NCBI GenBank assembly: GCA_903838415.1
Contig: CAILYI010000057.1
Span: 1-38,638 of the forward strand
DNA: 38,638 nucleotides
Source: an uncultured Anaerolineae bacterium
Lineage (GTDB): Bacteria; Chloroflexota; Anaerolineae; Anaerolineales; Villigracilaceae
Reading direction: 5' to 3'
Positions 1 to 7,758 of the stretch are shown one piece after another; position 1 is the first letter of the stretch; every line of letters begins with the position of its first letter. Both the position numbers and the translations under genes were made by a program. Below the pieces are notes generated by a model, which ran no database searches, was not told the origin of the DNA, and was given only the letters and a program-made list of their open reading frames with translations.

Positions 1-386
1 AGGACGGTATCCAAAGATGCAAAAAAGCGTAGTCGAAGGACATTTTTTAGTAAACGATGCCTTTTGCAAGGGGTGTATTATACAATGACGCCATGCCTGC
101 GATTCTCCGCGGCAAGATCTTTTTGGGGCCACGGATTACGCTGATTAACACGGATTTTCAAGAGCTTGAAAACGGCTTTTTGGGGAGTATCTGTGTTTTT
201 CCGTGAAAATCCGCGTGCGGGTTTCGCGGATCATCCCAAAGAGCCTGAATTTTCGCAAAAGTCTTCGGGGAAATTACCCGATAATTGGCCTCTTTTGCAA
301 TCGGCGCATTGGAAAATTAAATCTCCAATGCGGAGATTTAATTTTGCGCATTGGAGATTTTAATTTGCAAGGCGCAAACCTGGTGA
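1..386. repeat. Gene-free left edge with palindromic repeats
   Basis: No convincing gene was found here. The stretch holds intergenic repeats. One is an inverted pair of ten bases (151-160 and 204-213, CGGATTTTCA and its complement), preceded by a CACGGATTA...AACACGGATT direct repetition. The second is a strong hairpin, with 14-base perfect arms at 313-326 and 332-345 around a 5-base loop. The sequence GCGCATTGGA occurs at 304-313 and again at 346-355, with an inverted near-copy (9 of 10) between them. The hairpin lies 42 bases beyond the stop of the minus-strand HU-like gene, so it may also end that transcript, although no long T-run follows it. Confidence 0.6.
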
Positions 387-785
387 TTAGATCGTCAACG
401 GGTCGTTTGGATGGTCGGCGTCCCACAATTCCTTGAGTTCTTCATTGGCGATGCCGATGTGGGGCCGGTTGTTGATCTCTCCCTGATAAAGGTTGCGATC
501 ATTCATGCGTTTTTTCAACTCCACAACAGCGCGGAAGCTGATATTGAAGACGCCATCCCGGCCGATCGTGGGGGTGAATGTGCAAATTCCCGGCAGCTTG
601 ACGGGGACCCCGTCCTTGTTGAAATTCAGCAGCGCCTCACTCATTTCCACAAGCATCATCATCACTTCGCTCTTATTCAGTCCGGTGCGCATCACCATCC
701 ATTCCGCCACCCGGTTGAGTTGGGCGGTTGTTTTCAGCTCAAGTTTCGGCCCGTACGAATTGAGTGCTTGCAAAAGATTTGCCAT
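387..785 (-). CDS. HU/IHF-like DNA-binding protein
   Basis: This encodes 132 residues, longer than the usual 90 of HU. The first 70 or so residues are helical with a Leu-rich core, followed by the segment VKLPGICTFTPTIGRDGVF (about 62-80) and a basic stretch around VVELKKRMNDR. That pattern resembles the HU/IHF-like fold in which a beta arm follows two helices. Such proteins would bind and bend DNA as part of the nucleoid. The acidic tail ending DADHPNDPLTI is unlike classical HU. The start is supported by GGAGG at 791-795, five bases ahead of the ATG. It is a single-gene unit, oriented like the hyp operon but about 350 bases beyond hypE. The family assignment is from pattern only; a function other than nucleoid architecture is possible. 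Confidence 0.6.
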   Translation of the reverse strand: MANLLQALNSYGPKLELKTTAQLNRVAEWMVMRTGLNKSEVMMMLVEMSEALLNFNKDGVPVKLPGICTFTPTIGRDGVFNISFRAVVELKKRMNDRNLYQGEINNRPHIGIANEELKELWDADHPNDPLTI

Positions 786-844
786 GGTTTCCTCCTGACT
801 CTGGACAATGAAAAGGTTGGTCTGGTAATCCCCTGTTTGAAATA

Positions 845-900
845 ATTATATCCCTGACCATCAAAAAAAATACCTCGCCAGAGCACGCAACTGGTCAGGG
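845..900 (-). promoter_or_regulatory. Likely promoter with inverted repeat upstream of HU-like gene
   Basis: On the minus strand a perfect TATAAT (850 down to 845) lies about 60 bases before the HU-like start. Directly upstream sits a nine-base perfect inverted repeat, CCCTGACCA (852-860) and TGGTCAGGG (892-900), flanking the expected -35 area, which also carries a run of eight T. The placement suggests an operator. No good -35 hexamer is visible. Confidence 0.4.
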
Positions 901-1132
901 TTTTACAAGACAGGCAGTAACCTTTCATCCATCAATAGCCAAGACACCAGGTTTTTAAGAAAAACCACCAAAGCGATGTTGGAATTTGGCAAAATAACTT
1001 GGCGCTCTTGCCTTTTTCCTCACCTGCACTTACAGCGCAGGTGCAAGTGTGGCGTCTTGGCCCCTCGAAGTGCAGGGGGGTAGCGATAAAAACATGCCCA
1101 GCGAACGATAATCGCAGGTAGTCACTCTATTG
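901..1132. repeat. Gene-free stretch with small hairpins
   Basis: No gene is seen between the HU-like promoter and the end of hypE. The stretch contains short palindromes: GGTTTTT/AAAAACC (950-956 and 960-966) and CACCTGC/GCAGGTG (1021-1027 and 1037-1043). It also has repeated motifs of the type CTTGGCG-CTCTTG-GTCTTGGC. These look like decayed intergenic repeats. None has the T-run of a clear terminator for hypE. Confidence 0.35.
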
Positions 1133-2191
1133 TCAACAAATCCGCGGCAGCATTTCGCCCATCAGCACATCCACGACGCGCGTTGCGCCGATGGCAGTCT
1201 TCATCAACACCCGACCGGCTGGCGCGGCGCTCACTTCGCCTATCAGCACCGACTCGGCGCCATATTTCGAGGCGCGCATGGCCTGCAGGGCCTGCCCGGC
1301 GCTTTCACGCGGCAAAATTACCAGCACCTTGCCTTCGTTCGCCACATACAGCGGGTCAAAGCCTAGCATCTCGCACACCGAGACCACCGCCGGGCGCACG
1401 GGCAACACCTTTTCATTGAGCGTGATGCAAATGCCGGATTGTTTGGCAATTTCGTTCAAAGTGGTCGCCACACCGCCACGCGTCGGGTCACGCAGCACAT
1501 GCACATCCGGGCAAACCGCCAAGAGATCGGCGATCAGGCCATTCAACGGCGCGCAATCGCTCTGCACATCCGTCTCAAAACCGAGCTCGCCGCGCGCAGC
1601 CAGCACCGCAATACCATGATCGCCCATCGTGCCACTCAGGATGACGACATCCCCGGGCCTGGCCTGGGCTCCGCCGATGACTCGACCCTCGGGCACGATC
1701 CCAACCCCGGTCGTGGAGATGTACAACCCGTCTGCTTTACCCCGTTGAACAACCTTGGTATCCCCGCTGACAATTTGTACCCCGGCTTCAGCGGCGGAGG
1801 CTTTCATTGAAGCGGCGACACGCTGCAGAGTATCGAGCGGCAGCCCCTCTTCCAGGATGAATCCAACCGTCAGATAGAGCGGAGTCGCTCCCATCATGGC
1901 AACGTCATTTACCGTCCCACAAATCGCCAGGTGGCCGATATCCCCACCCTGGAAAAACAACGGAAAAACGACATGCGAATCGGTACTGATGGCGATTTTC
2001 CCGGCTGGGACATCCACCACCGCACCATCATCGCCAGCCCGCAAAGCGGGATTATCAAACGCCGGTAAAAACGTCTTTGCAATCAGATCGGCGGCCATCT
2101 TACCACCTGATCCATGCCCAAGGACGATTTGTTCCTTGTGAGTCAGCGGCACAGGGCAATATGCGCCAGTAATGTCGAGTCCATCAGTCAT
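1133..2191 (-). CDS. hypE: Hydrogenase maturation protein HypE
   Basis: HypE, 352 residues, belongs to the AIRS/PurM superfamily. In this family the C-terminal cysteine receives a carbamoyl group from HypF and is dehydrated with ATP to a thiocyanate, the source of the CN ligands of the [NiFe] site. Visible features are the N-terminal glycine loop GHGSGGKM (about 25-32), the ATP-binding stretch around DPTRGGVATTLNEIA, and the hallmark C-terminus PRIC with the cysteine as last residue, so the reactive end is intact. It is the last gene of the hyp operon, 41 bases after hypD, and acts in the cytoplasm in a complex with HypC-HypD. Confidence 0.97.
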   Translation of the reverse strand: MTDGLDITGAYCPVPLTHKEQIVLGHGSGGKMAADLIAKTFLPAFDNPALRAGDDGAVVDVPAGKIAISTDSHVVFPLFFQGGDIGHLAICGTVNDVAMMGATPLYLTVGFILEEGLPLDTLQRVAASMKASAAEAGVQIVSGDTKVVQRGKADGLYISTTGVGIVPEGRVIGGAQARPGDVVILSGTMGDHGIAVLAARGELGFETDVQSDCAPLNGLIADLLAVCPDVHVLRDPTRGGVATTLNEIAKQSGICITLNEKVLPVRPAVVSVCEMLGFDPLYVANEGKVLVILPRESAGQALQAMRASKYGAESVLIGEVSAAPAGRVLMKTAIGATRVVDVLMGEMLPRIC

Positions 2192-2232
2192 GCTTCACCT
2201 TTACCAACCTACCAATTTACCACTCCACCAAC

Positions 2233-3315
2233 CTACCGCCCATATTTAAAGTACGCCGCGCAAGCCCCTTCGGACGAGACCATCGTCGCGCCCAGCGGAT
2301 GCTCGGGGCTGCATTCTTTGCCAAAGGCGGGACAATCGTGCGGCTTTTTCAGGCCCTGCATGATTTGACCGGCAATACATAACGGGGATTCCTGCGGGGT
2401 GATGTCGGCCACGTCGAAACGCTTTTCGGCGTTGAAATCGTCATATTCAGGGCGCAGGCACCAGCCGCTCATCGGGATCATGCCAATGCCGCGCCACTTA
2501 CGGTCACATTCCATGAAAACTTTCTGGATCATGGCCTGGGCGGGTTTGTTGCCATCGAGCGTGACGGCGCGCCCATAGGCGTTGTTCACTTCAATGCTGC
2601 CAGCTTCGAGCATGCGCACAGTCGCCAGAATCCCGTTGACCAGATCGAGCGGCTCGAAACCGGTCACCGCCATCGGCACACGATATTTCTCCACAAGCGG
2701 CGGATATTCCCAATAGCCCATCACGGCGCAGACATGGCCCGCCAGCAGAAATCCCTGCACGCGATTGGAGGGCGAACCTAAAATGGCATGGATGGCCGGT
2801 GGCACACGCACATGCGAGACCAACACGGAGAAATTCTTCAGCCCGAGCGCTTTGGCCTGCTGCACAGCCATCACATTTGGCGGAGCAGTCGTCTCAAAGC
2901 CAATCGCAAAGAAAACGACCTGTTTGTGGGGGTTTTCCTGCGCTATTTTCAGCGCATCCAGCGGAGAGTAGACCACGCGCACATCGCCGCCCTGAGCGCG
3001 TACGGAGAACAGGTCAATGTTTGAACCGGGCACGCGCAGCATATCGCCGTAGGAAGTGAAGATCACATCGGGCCGGGAGGCAATTGCTAGAGCACGGTCT
3101 ATTTGTTCGAGCGGGGTGACGCAGACCGGGCAGCCCGGGCCATGCACAAGTTCAATCTCTGGCGGCAAGAGCTGGTCGAGGCCGTGGCGCACGATCGAGT
3201 GCGTCTGCCCGCCGCAGATTTCCATCAACACCCAGGGCCGGGTCACCATGCGGCGGATTTCGCCCAACGCAGCTTTGACCAGGTCAACATCACGGAATTC
3301 GGTTACATATTTCAT
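2233..3315 (-). CDS. hypD: Hydrogenase maturation protein HypD
   Basis: HypD is the iron-sulfur scaffold on which, with HypC, the Fe(CN)2CO group is assembled. The chosen start gives 360 residues beginning MKYVTEFRD, the usual family start; a GTG two codons upstream (3321) is the alternative. The conserved cysteines are present: C34 in MEICGGQTH and C62/C65 in GPGCPVC, equivalent to C41, C69 and C72 of the E. coli protein. Further cysteines lie in the C-terminal third, where the family carries its [4Fe-4S] cluster, and the protein ends CAAYFKYGR. It lies between hypC (26-32 bases away depending on start) and hypE. Confidence 0.97.
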   Translation of the reverse strand: MKYVTEFRDVDLVKAALGEIRRMVTRPWVLMEICGGQTHSIVRHGLDQLLPPEIELVHGPGCPVCVTPLEQIDRALAIASRPDVIFTSYGDMLRVPGSNIDLFSVRAQGGDVRVVYSPLDALKIAQENPHKQVVFFAIGFETTAPPNVMAVQQAKALGLKNFSVLVSHVRVPPAIHAILGSPSNRVQGFLLAGHVCAVMGYWEYPPLVEKYRVPMAVTGFEPLDLVNGILATVRMLEAGSIEVNNAYGRAVTLDGNKPAQAMIQKVFMECDRKWRGIGMIPMSGWCLRPEYDDFNAEKRFDVADITPQESPLCIAGQIMQGLKKPHDCPAFGKECSPEHPLGATMVSSEGACAAYFKYGR

Positions 3316-3347
3316 TAGCACACCGCCAGAAAGTCCATTTGGAGCAT

Positions 3348-3605
3348 TTACGCCGATTCCGGGCCTAATTCGTCCTCGAGATCCATGATCTCCTGTAAAA
3401 GCGCCAGCGTTTCCAGCGCTTCTTCCTCGCTCAAAACGTTGAGCGCGAACCCGACATGGATAATGGTGTAATCGCCAACCACGGCCTCCGGCACATACGC
3501 CAGGCAGGTCTCGCGGATAACGCCCGCGCCAAAGTCAATTTTGCCCATTTGCAGGCCGTCTTTTTCATAAATATCGATAATTTTACCGGGGACGCCCAGA
3601 CACAT
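3348..3605 (-). CDS. hypC: Hydrogenase maturation chaperone HypC
   Basis: HypC is a small chaperone that carries the iron ligand complex with HypD and hands it to the hydrogenase large subunit. The N-terminal cysteine exposed after Met removal is essential in the family, so the start matters. Two ATG codons are adjacent (3608 and 3605). The ribosome site GGAGG at 3611-3615 is two bases from the first but five from the second, and only the second gives the canonical MCLGVPGKI. The 85-residue product is the normal length and has an acidic C-terminal half. It follows hypF after 18 bases. Confidence 0.96.
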   Translation of the reverse strand: MCLGVPGKIIDIYEKDGLQMGKIDFGAGVIRETCLAYVPEAVVGDYTIIHVGFALNVLSEEEALETLALLQEIMDLEDELGPESA

Positions 3606-3623
3606 CATAACCTCCGTAAGAAA

Positions 3624-5951
3624 TCAACTGCGAGCTTTCAATTGATAGCCAGCGATCGCCACCTGGCCGAGGGCCAACCCGCCATCGTTGGCCGGGACTT
3701 CCCGATGAATATACACGGAAAAACCGTCTTTTTCGAGTAGCGCCACAGTTTTGCCCAGCAAGGTGACGTTTTGCCACACGCCGCCCGAAAGCACAATTTC
3801 GGAAATATCCTGTTCATCGCTGATGCGGTGGCAGACATCCATGACCATGCGCGCCAATCCAGTGTGGAAGCGACTCGAGATTTTGCCAACCGCCACCCGC
3901 GCCAGCACGTCCGCGACGAGATTCTCAAACGCCAGCGTGGGATCAATTTGTCCGTCCGCGTAGGTAAATGGATAAAACCCCTTTTCTTCGGGGTCAGCCA
4001 ACGCCTCAAACTCGATGGCGGCCTGGGCCTCGTAATTGACCTGCTGACGAACGCCCGCCAAAGCGGATGCAGCATCAAACAGGCGGCCCATGCTGGAAGT
4101 GAGCGGCGCGTTGATTTTATATTCCAATTGGGCGCGCAAAGCGGTGCGGTCATCGTAGCACAAATCTTTGTGCGTGGCGAGGGCGTCATCCCAGTCCAAC
4201 CCTAGGGCGTAGAGCAGACTCAGGGCGGTGCGCGCCGGTCGGCGGGTGGAAACGTCACCGCCGGGCAGCGGGAAATATTTCAGATGAGCCGCGCGCCGGT
4301 AACCGGAATAATCCGCCACCAGGAATTCTCCGCCCCAAATGGCGCCATCATCTCCGTAGCCGGTTCCGTCAAAAGCCACGCCGATGACAGGACGCAAACC
4401 ATCCAGCCCGTGTTCGGCCATGACGGAGGCGATGTGAGCGTGATGGTGCTGAATGTTGAAGAGCGGCAGGTTTTCGCGCTCGGCCCGTTCGACGGCATAG
4501 CGCGTGGCGAGGTAGTTGGGATGCAAATCGCAGGCAATCGCCTCTGGCCTGACGCGAAATAGCTGTTCGAAATGCGTCACGCCAGTCTCAAACGACTTCA
4601 ACGTCTCGTAGTTTTCCAAATCACCGATGTGATGACTGAGAAAGGCATAATCGGCGTTGGTGATACAGAAGGCGTTTTTAAGTTCGCCGCCAGCGGCGAG
4701 CAGCGGCGGCACAGCCCACGGCAAACGCACCGGGAATGGGGCATAGCCGCGCGAGCGCCGGATCGGATAAATATAAGCCGGTCCCTTTTTGTTGGCGCCC
4801 GGCAGCACTCGCACCACCGAATCATCTGTGCGAATATGAATATCGCGGTCGTGCATCAGGAAGGCATCCGCCAGGTCTGCGAGCCGCTCGCGCGCTTCGA
4901 CGTTGTCAGTACAGATTGGTTCTTCGGCAAGGTTGCCGCTGGTCATCACCAGCACTTCGGGAAACCCCTTTTCCTTTTCGAGCAGCAGGAAATGCAAAGG
5001 AGTGTAGGGCAGCATGACACCCACCGTGCGTTGTCCAGGGGCCACATTTCCGTCAATCACGGATAACGAACGGCGGCGCAGCAGCACAATCGGGTGGGCG
5101 GGAGATTCGAGCAAGGCGCGCTCGGTTTCATTCAAATGACAATGGCGCTTGACCGTTTCGCAATCGGGCATCATCACGGCAAAGGGCTTATCCACGCGCA
5201 GTTTTCGACGGCGCAGCTCCGCCACAGCCAGGGGATTTTTGGCATTACACACCAGGTGAAAGCCTCCCAGTCCCTTGACGGCAACAATTTTCCCTTCAAT
5301 CAGGAGCTTGCGCGCCCGCTGGATACCTTCCTCGCCAATTTGCATCAGCGAAGTCAGGGAGCCTTTATCGGTTTGGCGGTATTGCTCCAGCCAGACCTTT
5401 GGTCCGCAATCCTGGCAGGCGATCGGCTGGGCATGGAAGCGCCGGTTGGTGGGGTCTTGATATTCAGCGGCGCAAGCCGGGCACATTTCAAAGGCGGCCA
5501 TGGTCGTCTTGGGCCGGTCATAGGGAATATCCTGAATGATGGTAAAGCGCGGGCCGCAGTTGGTGCAATTGATGAACGGGTAACGGTAGCGCCGATCCTT
5601 CGGATTGTGCATCTCATGCAGGCAATCCGCGCAAACGGCAACATCGGGCGAAATCGGCTGAAAGGCGGATGGAATGGATTCGGAATTGAGAATTTCAAAT
5701 TTGCTGAAACCGGATAAGGGGAGTCCGGTCACGCTGACAGCGTCCAGCCGCGCTAAAGGTGGCGCTTCCGCCTTGAGCTGTGCGACAAAATCCCGCAGCT
5801 GTTCATCATTCCCGTCTACTTGGATCTCAACCCCTGCGGATGTGTTCTTAACCCAGCCCATCAAGCGATGGCGCAAGGCAAGGTTATAGACAAAAGGCCG
5901 GAAACCGACCCCTTGAACAACTCCGCTGACGTGAATATGGATGCCGTTCAT
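3624..5951 (-). CDS. hypF: Carbamoyltransferase HypF
   Basis: HypF, 775 residues, uses carbamoyl phosphate and ATP to make carbamoyl-adenylate and transfers the carbamoyl group to the C-terminal cysteine of HypE. Domains in order: an acylphosphatase-like domain (about 1-90, with VQGVGFRPF and the Asn of KNTSAG); a zinc-finger region with four CxxC pairs (C107/C110, C129/C132, C157/C160, C179/C182); a YrdC-like nucleotide domain (about 205-390); and a Kae1/TobZ-like domain with the HHHAHIASVMAEHG metal motif and the loop GVAFDGTGYGDDG. All hallmarks are intact and the length is normal. The start directly follows the hypB stop (TAA then ATG), which implies translational coupling. Confidence 0.97.
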   Translation of the reverse strand: MNGIHIHVSGVVQGVGFRPFVYNLALRHRLMGWVKNTSAGVEIQVDGNDEQLRDFVAQLKAEAPPLARLDAVSVTGLPLSGFSKFEILNSESIPSAFQPISPDVAVCADCLHEMHNPKDRRYRYPFINCTNCGPRFTIIQDIPYDRPKTTMAAFEMCPACAAEYQDPTNRRFHAQPIACQDCGPKVWLEQYRQTDKGSLTSLMQIGEEGIQRARKLLIEGKIVAVKGLGGFHLVCNAKNPLAVAELRRRKLRVDKPFAVMMPDCETVKRHCHLNETERALLESPAHPIVLLRRRSLSVIDGNVAPGQRTVGVMLPYTPLHFLLLEKEKGFPEVLVMTSGNLAEEPICTDNVEARERLADLADAFLMHDRDIHIRTDDSVVRVLPGANKKGPAYIYPIRRSRGYAPFPVRLPWAVPPLLAAGGELKNAFCITNADYAFLSHHIGDLENYETLKSFETGVTHFEQLFRVRPEAIACDLHPNYLATRYAVERAERENLPLFNIQHHHAHIASVMAEHGLDGLRPVIGVAFDGTGYGDDGAIWGGEFLVADYSGYRRAAHLKYFPLPGGDVSTRRPARTALSLLYALGLDWDDALATHKDLCYDDRTALRAQLEYKINAPLTSSMGRLFDAASALAGVRQQVNYEAQAAIEFEALADPEEKGFYPFTYADGQIDPTLAFENLVADVLARVAVGKISSRFHTGLARMVMDVCHRISDEQDISEIVLSGGVWQNVTLLGKTVALLEKDGFSVYIHREVPANDGGLALGQVAIAGYQLKARS

Positions 5952-6611
5952 TTATGCTTTACGCAGCGCCTGGGAGGTAAGCCAGTCCAACCACGGCTGG
6001 AGACCTTCACCCGTGCGACAGGAAAGTTCAAATTGGTCACTGCCGGGATTGAGCGCTTCGATTCCTTTTTTGAAAAATTCCATGCGGAAAGGGACATATG
6101 GCAGCAGATCGATTTTGTTGATGACCACCGCATCAACGCCGCGATACATGCCGGGATATTTATACGGTTTGTCATCGCCTTCCGGGATGGAAGCCACCAG
6201 GATGCTTTTGTGAGTGCCCAACTGGAATTCCGCCGGGCAAACCAGATTGCCGACATTTTCGACGATCAGCAGGTCAATCTGGTTCAGGTCAAGCTGTGGC
6301 AGCGCCGACTGGAGCATGACGGCGTCGAGATGGCAGTCGCCGCCAGTGTTGATCTGCACGGCAGTCGCCCCGGCTGCGGCTGCGCGATCCGCGTCGAAGC
6401 TGGTGGCAATATCACCGTTGATCATGGCGATGCACAACTGGCCTTTTAAGGCGCTGACAGTTTGCTCGATCAACGAGGTTTTACCAGCTCCGGGCGAAGC
6501 CATGATGTTGATGGAGAAAAGCCCGGCCGCATCAAAGCGGGAGCGGTTTTCAACGGCCAGGCGGTCATTGGCAGAAAGGATTTTTTCGACGACAGGAATG
6601 CGGGATGTCAT
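5952..6611 (-). CDS. hypB: Hydrogenase nickel incorporation GTPase HypB
   Basis: HypB is the GTPase that, with HypA, inserts nickel into the hydrogenase large subunit. From the ATG at 6611 it has 219 residues: P-loop SPGAGKTS (39-46), metal-site residues C93-H94 in GGDCHLDA, C125 in GNLVCPAEF, and the guanine-specificity motif NKID (165-168). No histidine-rich nickel store is present at the N-terminus. The frame stays open to 6671, but the extra 20 residues do not resemble the family. The ribosome site is weak (GGGACACC just before the ATG). The gene lies 72 bases after hypA and abuts hypF. Confidence 0.95.
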   Translation of the reverse strand: MTSRIPVVEKILSANDRLAVENRSRFDAAGLFSINIMASPGAGKTSLIEQTVSALKGQLCIAMINGDIATSFDADRAAAAGATAVQINTGGDCHLDAVMLQSALPQLDLNQIDLLIVENVGNLVCPAEFQLGTHKSILVASIPEGDDKPYKYPGMYRGVDAVVINKIDLLPYVPFRMEFFKKGIEALNPGSDQFELSCRTGEGLQPWLDWLTSQALRKA

Positions 6612-6683
6612 AGGTGTCCCATGATGAATGATGGTCTGTCTTTGGTAATTGGGTGAACAAGTCAGCAGCAAGAACCAAAGCGA

Positions 6684-7028
6684 TTAATTTTCGATTTCGA
6701 TGGCTTCCAGAAAAAACTCTTCGCCTGTTTTTACCTTGATGCGAGTGCTCTGGCATTTGGGGCAAAGTAATTCGCGCGAGGAAGGTGCGTAAGTGTGACT
6801 ACAATCCCTGCAAGTGATTTCCACCGGGATGCGCTTGAAATGCAATTTTGCACCTTGCGCAATGGTGTTTTCGCTGATCATATCCCAATAAAACTGGACA
6901 GAATCGTCAACCGACGATGACCAGTCACCCATAACGATAAATAAGTCCGTTATACGGGTGGCTTTTTGCCCTTCAGCGTGGCGAACAGCAATTTCGAGAA
7001 TACTCTGGGTAACGGCGAGCTCATGCAT
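6684..7028 (-). CDS. hypA: Hydrogenase nickel-insertion protein HypA
   Basis: HypA, 114 residues, is the nickel metallochaperone partner of HypB. The N-terminal MHE supplies the nickel-binding His2. The zinc site is made of C73/C76 and C89/C92 in two CxxC pairs. The usual GELSGV-type central motif is replaced by GDWSSSVDDSV, so this is a somewhat divergent HypA, but the metal ligands are in place. It is the first gene of the operon hypA-B-F-C-D-E. About 200 bases separate it from the CBS gene upstream, whose terminator isolates the operon. Confidence 0.93.
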   Translation of the reverse strand: MHELAVTQSILEIAVRHAEGQKATRITDLFIVMGDWSSSVDDSVQFYWDMISENTIAQGAKLHFKRIPVEITCRDCSHTYAPSSRELLCPKCQSTRIKVKTGEEFFLEAIEIEN

Positions 7029-7077
7029 AGGATTTTCTTGTCCGTGTAATAGTATTCAAAAGCAAATAAAAACCAGA

Positions 7078-7103
7078 GTGACAAATGTAATCAAAAATGT
7101 CAC
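7078..7103 (-). promoter_or_regulatory. Inverted repeat in the hypA leader
   Basis: A perfect six-base inverted repeat, GTGACA (7078-7083) and TGTCAC (7098-7103), with 14 bases between, lies 50-75 bases upstream of hypA in an AT-rich leader. It could be an operator for the hyp operon. The spacing does not fit the classical FNR or CRP half-site arrangement, so no regulator is named. Confidence 0.3.
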
Positions 7104-7165
7104 CCATTTGGATAGGAAATAATTGATTTAGTGAATAATTACACAAGGCGTTTATTAATAAAAAA

Positions 7166-7202
7166 CCATCCTTCATCTTTCGCCATAAAAGATGAAGGAT
7201 GG
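7166..7202 (-). terminator. Intrinsic terminator of the CBS gene
   Basis: Perfect 15-base arms (7166-7180 and 7188-7202) enclose a 7-base loop. On the minus strand the hairpin is followed by TTTTTATT. It begins 24 bases after the CBS stop codon and separates that gene from the hyp operon. Confidence 0.9.
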
Positions 7203-7225
7203 TGGCTCATTTTACAGATTATTTT

Positions 7226-7663
7226 TTACAGACCGCTGATATAGTTTTCAAGGTGTGAAATCATCGTCTTTTGTTCAGAAATGACTTCTCGCAGCACATC
7301 ACGAATTGAAATGAGACCGAGCAACTCGCCGCTCTGATAAACCGGCAGATGGCGGATGCCCTTGGAGTTCATCAATTCCATGCACTCTTCCACGGACTGA
7401 TTGCTTTCAACATACAGCACTTTTTCAGTCATAACTTCACTGACCTTGGTATCGGCAGCGCTACGGCCCTGAGCATCAAGCCTTAGGACAACGTCACGTT
7501 CCGTCAGAATGCCCATCACTTTATCGGCAACCGCTTCTACAAGCAAGGCCCCCACATTATATTTAGCCATCATCTTTATGGCTTCCAACATGGTGGCATT
7601 GGGTGAAATGGAAAGGATTTGGGAAACGCTCTTGTTTTTAATTAAATCTCGGGCAGTAGCCAT
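7226..7663 (-). CDS. Two-CBS-domain protein
   Basis: This 145-residue protein consists almost entirely of a CBS pair. The first domain spans roughly 12-68 (ATMLEAIKMMAKYNVGALLV ... GILTERDVVLRL) and the second roughly 78-133 (VEECMELMNSKGIRHLPVY ... GLISIRDVLREVI). Paired CBS domains of this kind bind adenine nucleotides or S-adenosyl ligands and act as energy or redox sensors. With no catalytic domain attached, the partner is unknown. The start has AAAGGAG five to seven bases upstream. It is a single-gene unit with its own promoter and terminator. Proximity to hyp genes may be chance. Confidence 0.9.
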   Translation of the reverse strand: MATARDLIKNKSVSQILSISPNATMLEAIKMMAKYNVGALLVEAVADKVMGILTERDVVLRLDAQGRSAADTKVSEVMTEKVLYVESNQSVEECMELMNSKGIRHLPVYQSGELLGLISIRDVLREVISEQKTMISHLENYISGL

Positions 7664-7696
7664 GGTTTGTCTCCTTTAAATTGGATAATTAATATC

Positions 7697-7725
7697 AGTT
7701 TACCTATAATAAGGGTTACTGTCAA
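7697..7725 (-). promoter_or_regulatory. Promoter of the CBS gene
   Basis: On the minus strand a perfect TTGACA (7725-7720) is followed after 17 bases by TAAACT (7702-7697), about 35 bases before the start codon. The -35 box sits directly against the T-run of the preceding efflux operon's terminator. Confidence 0.65.
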
Positions 7726-7728
7726 TAA

Positions 7729-7752
7729 AAATGCGCCCTTTCGGGCGCATTT
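7729..7752 (-). terminator. Intrinsic terminator of the efflux operon
   Basis: A hairpin with ten-base arms, AAATGCGCCC and GGGCGCATTT, and a four-base loop sits just after the membrane-fusion gene. On the minus strand it runs into TTTTTATTG. It closes the four-gene ABC operon. Confidence 0.9.
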
Positions 7753-7758
7753 CCTTCA

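Noticed and set aside
313..366. CRISPR array
   Set aside because: The repeats are ten bases long, alternate in orientation and have no regular spacers.
411..845. Plus-strand open frame of 144 codons across the HU-like gene
   Set aside because: It is a shadow of the minus-strand HU-like gene, has no ribosome site, and its His-rich segments come from reading codons of that gene backwards.
3583..3777. Extra minus-strand frame overlapping the hypF-hypC junction
   Set aside because: It is out of frame with both genes and resembles no protein; hypF and hypC account for the sequence.
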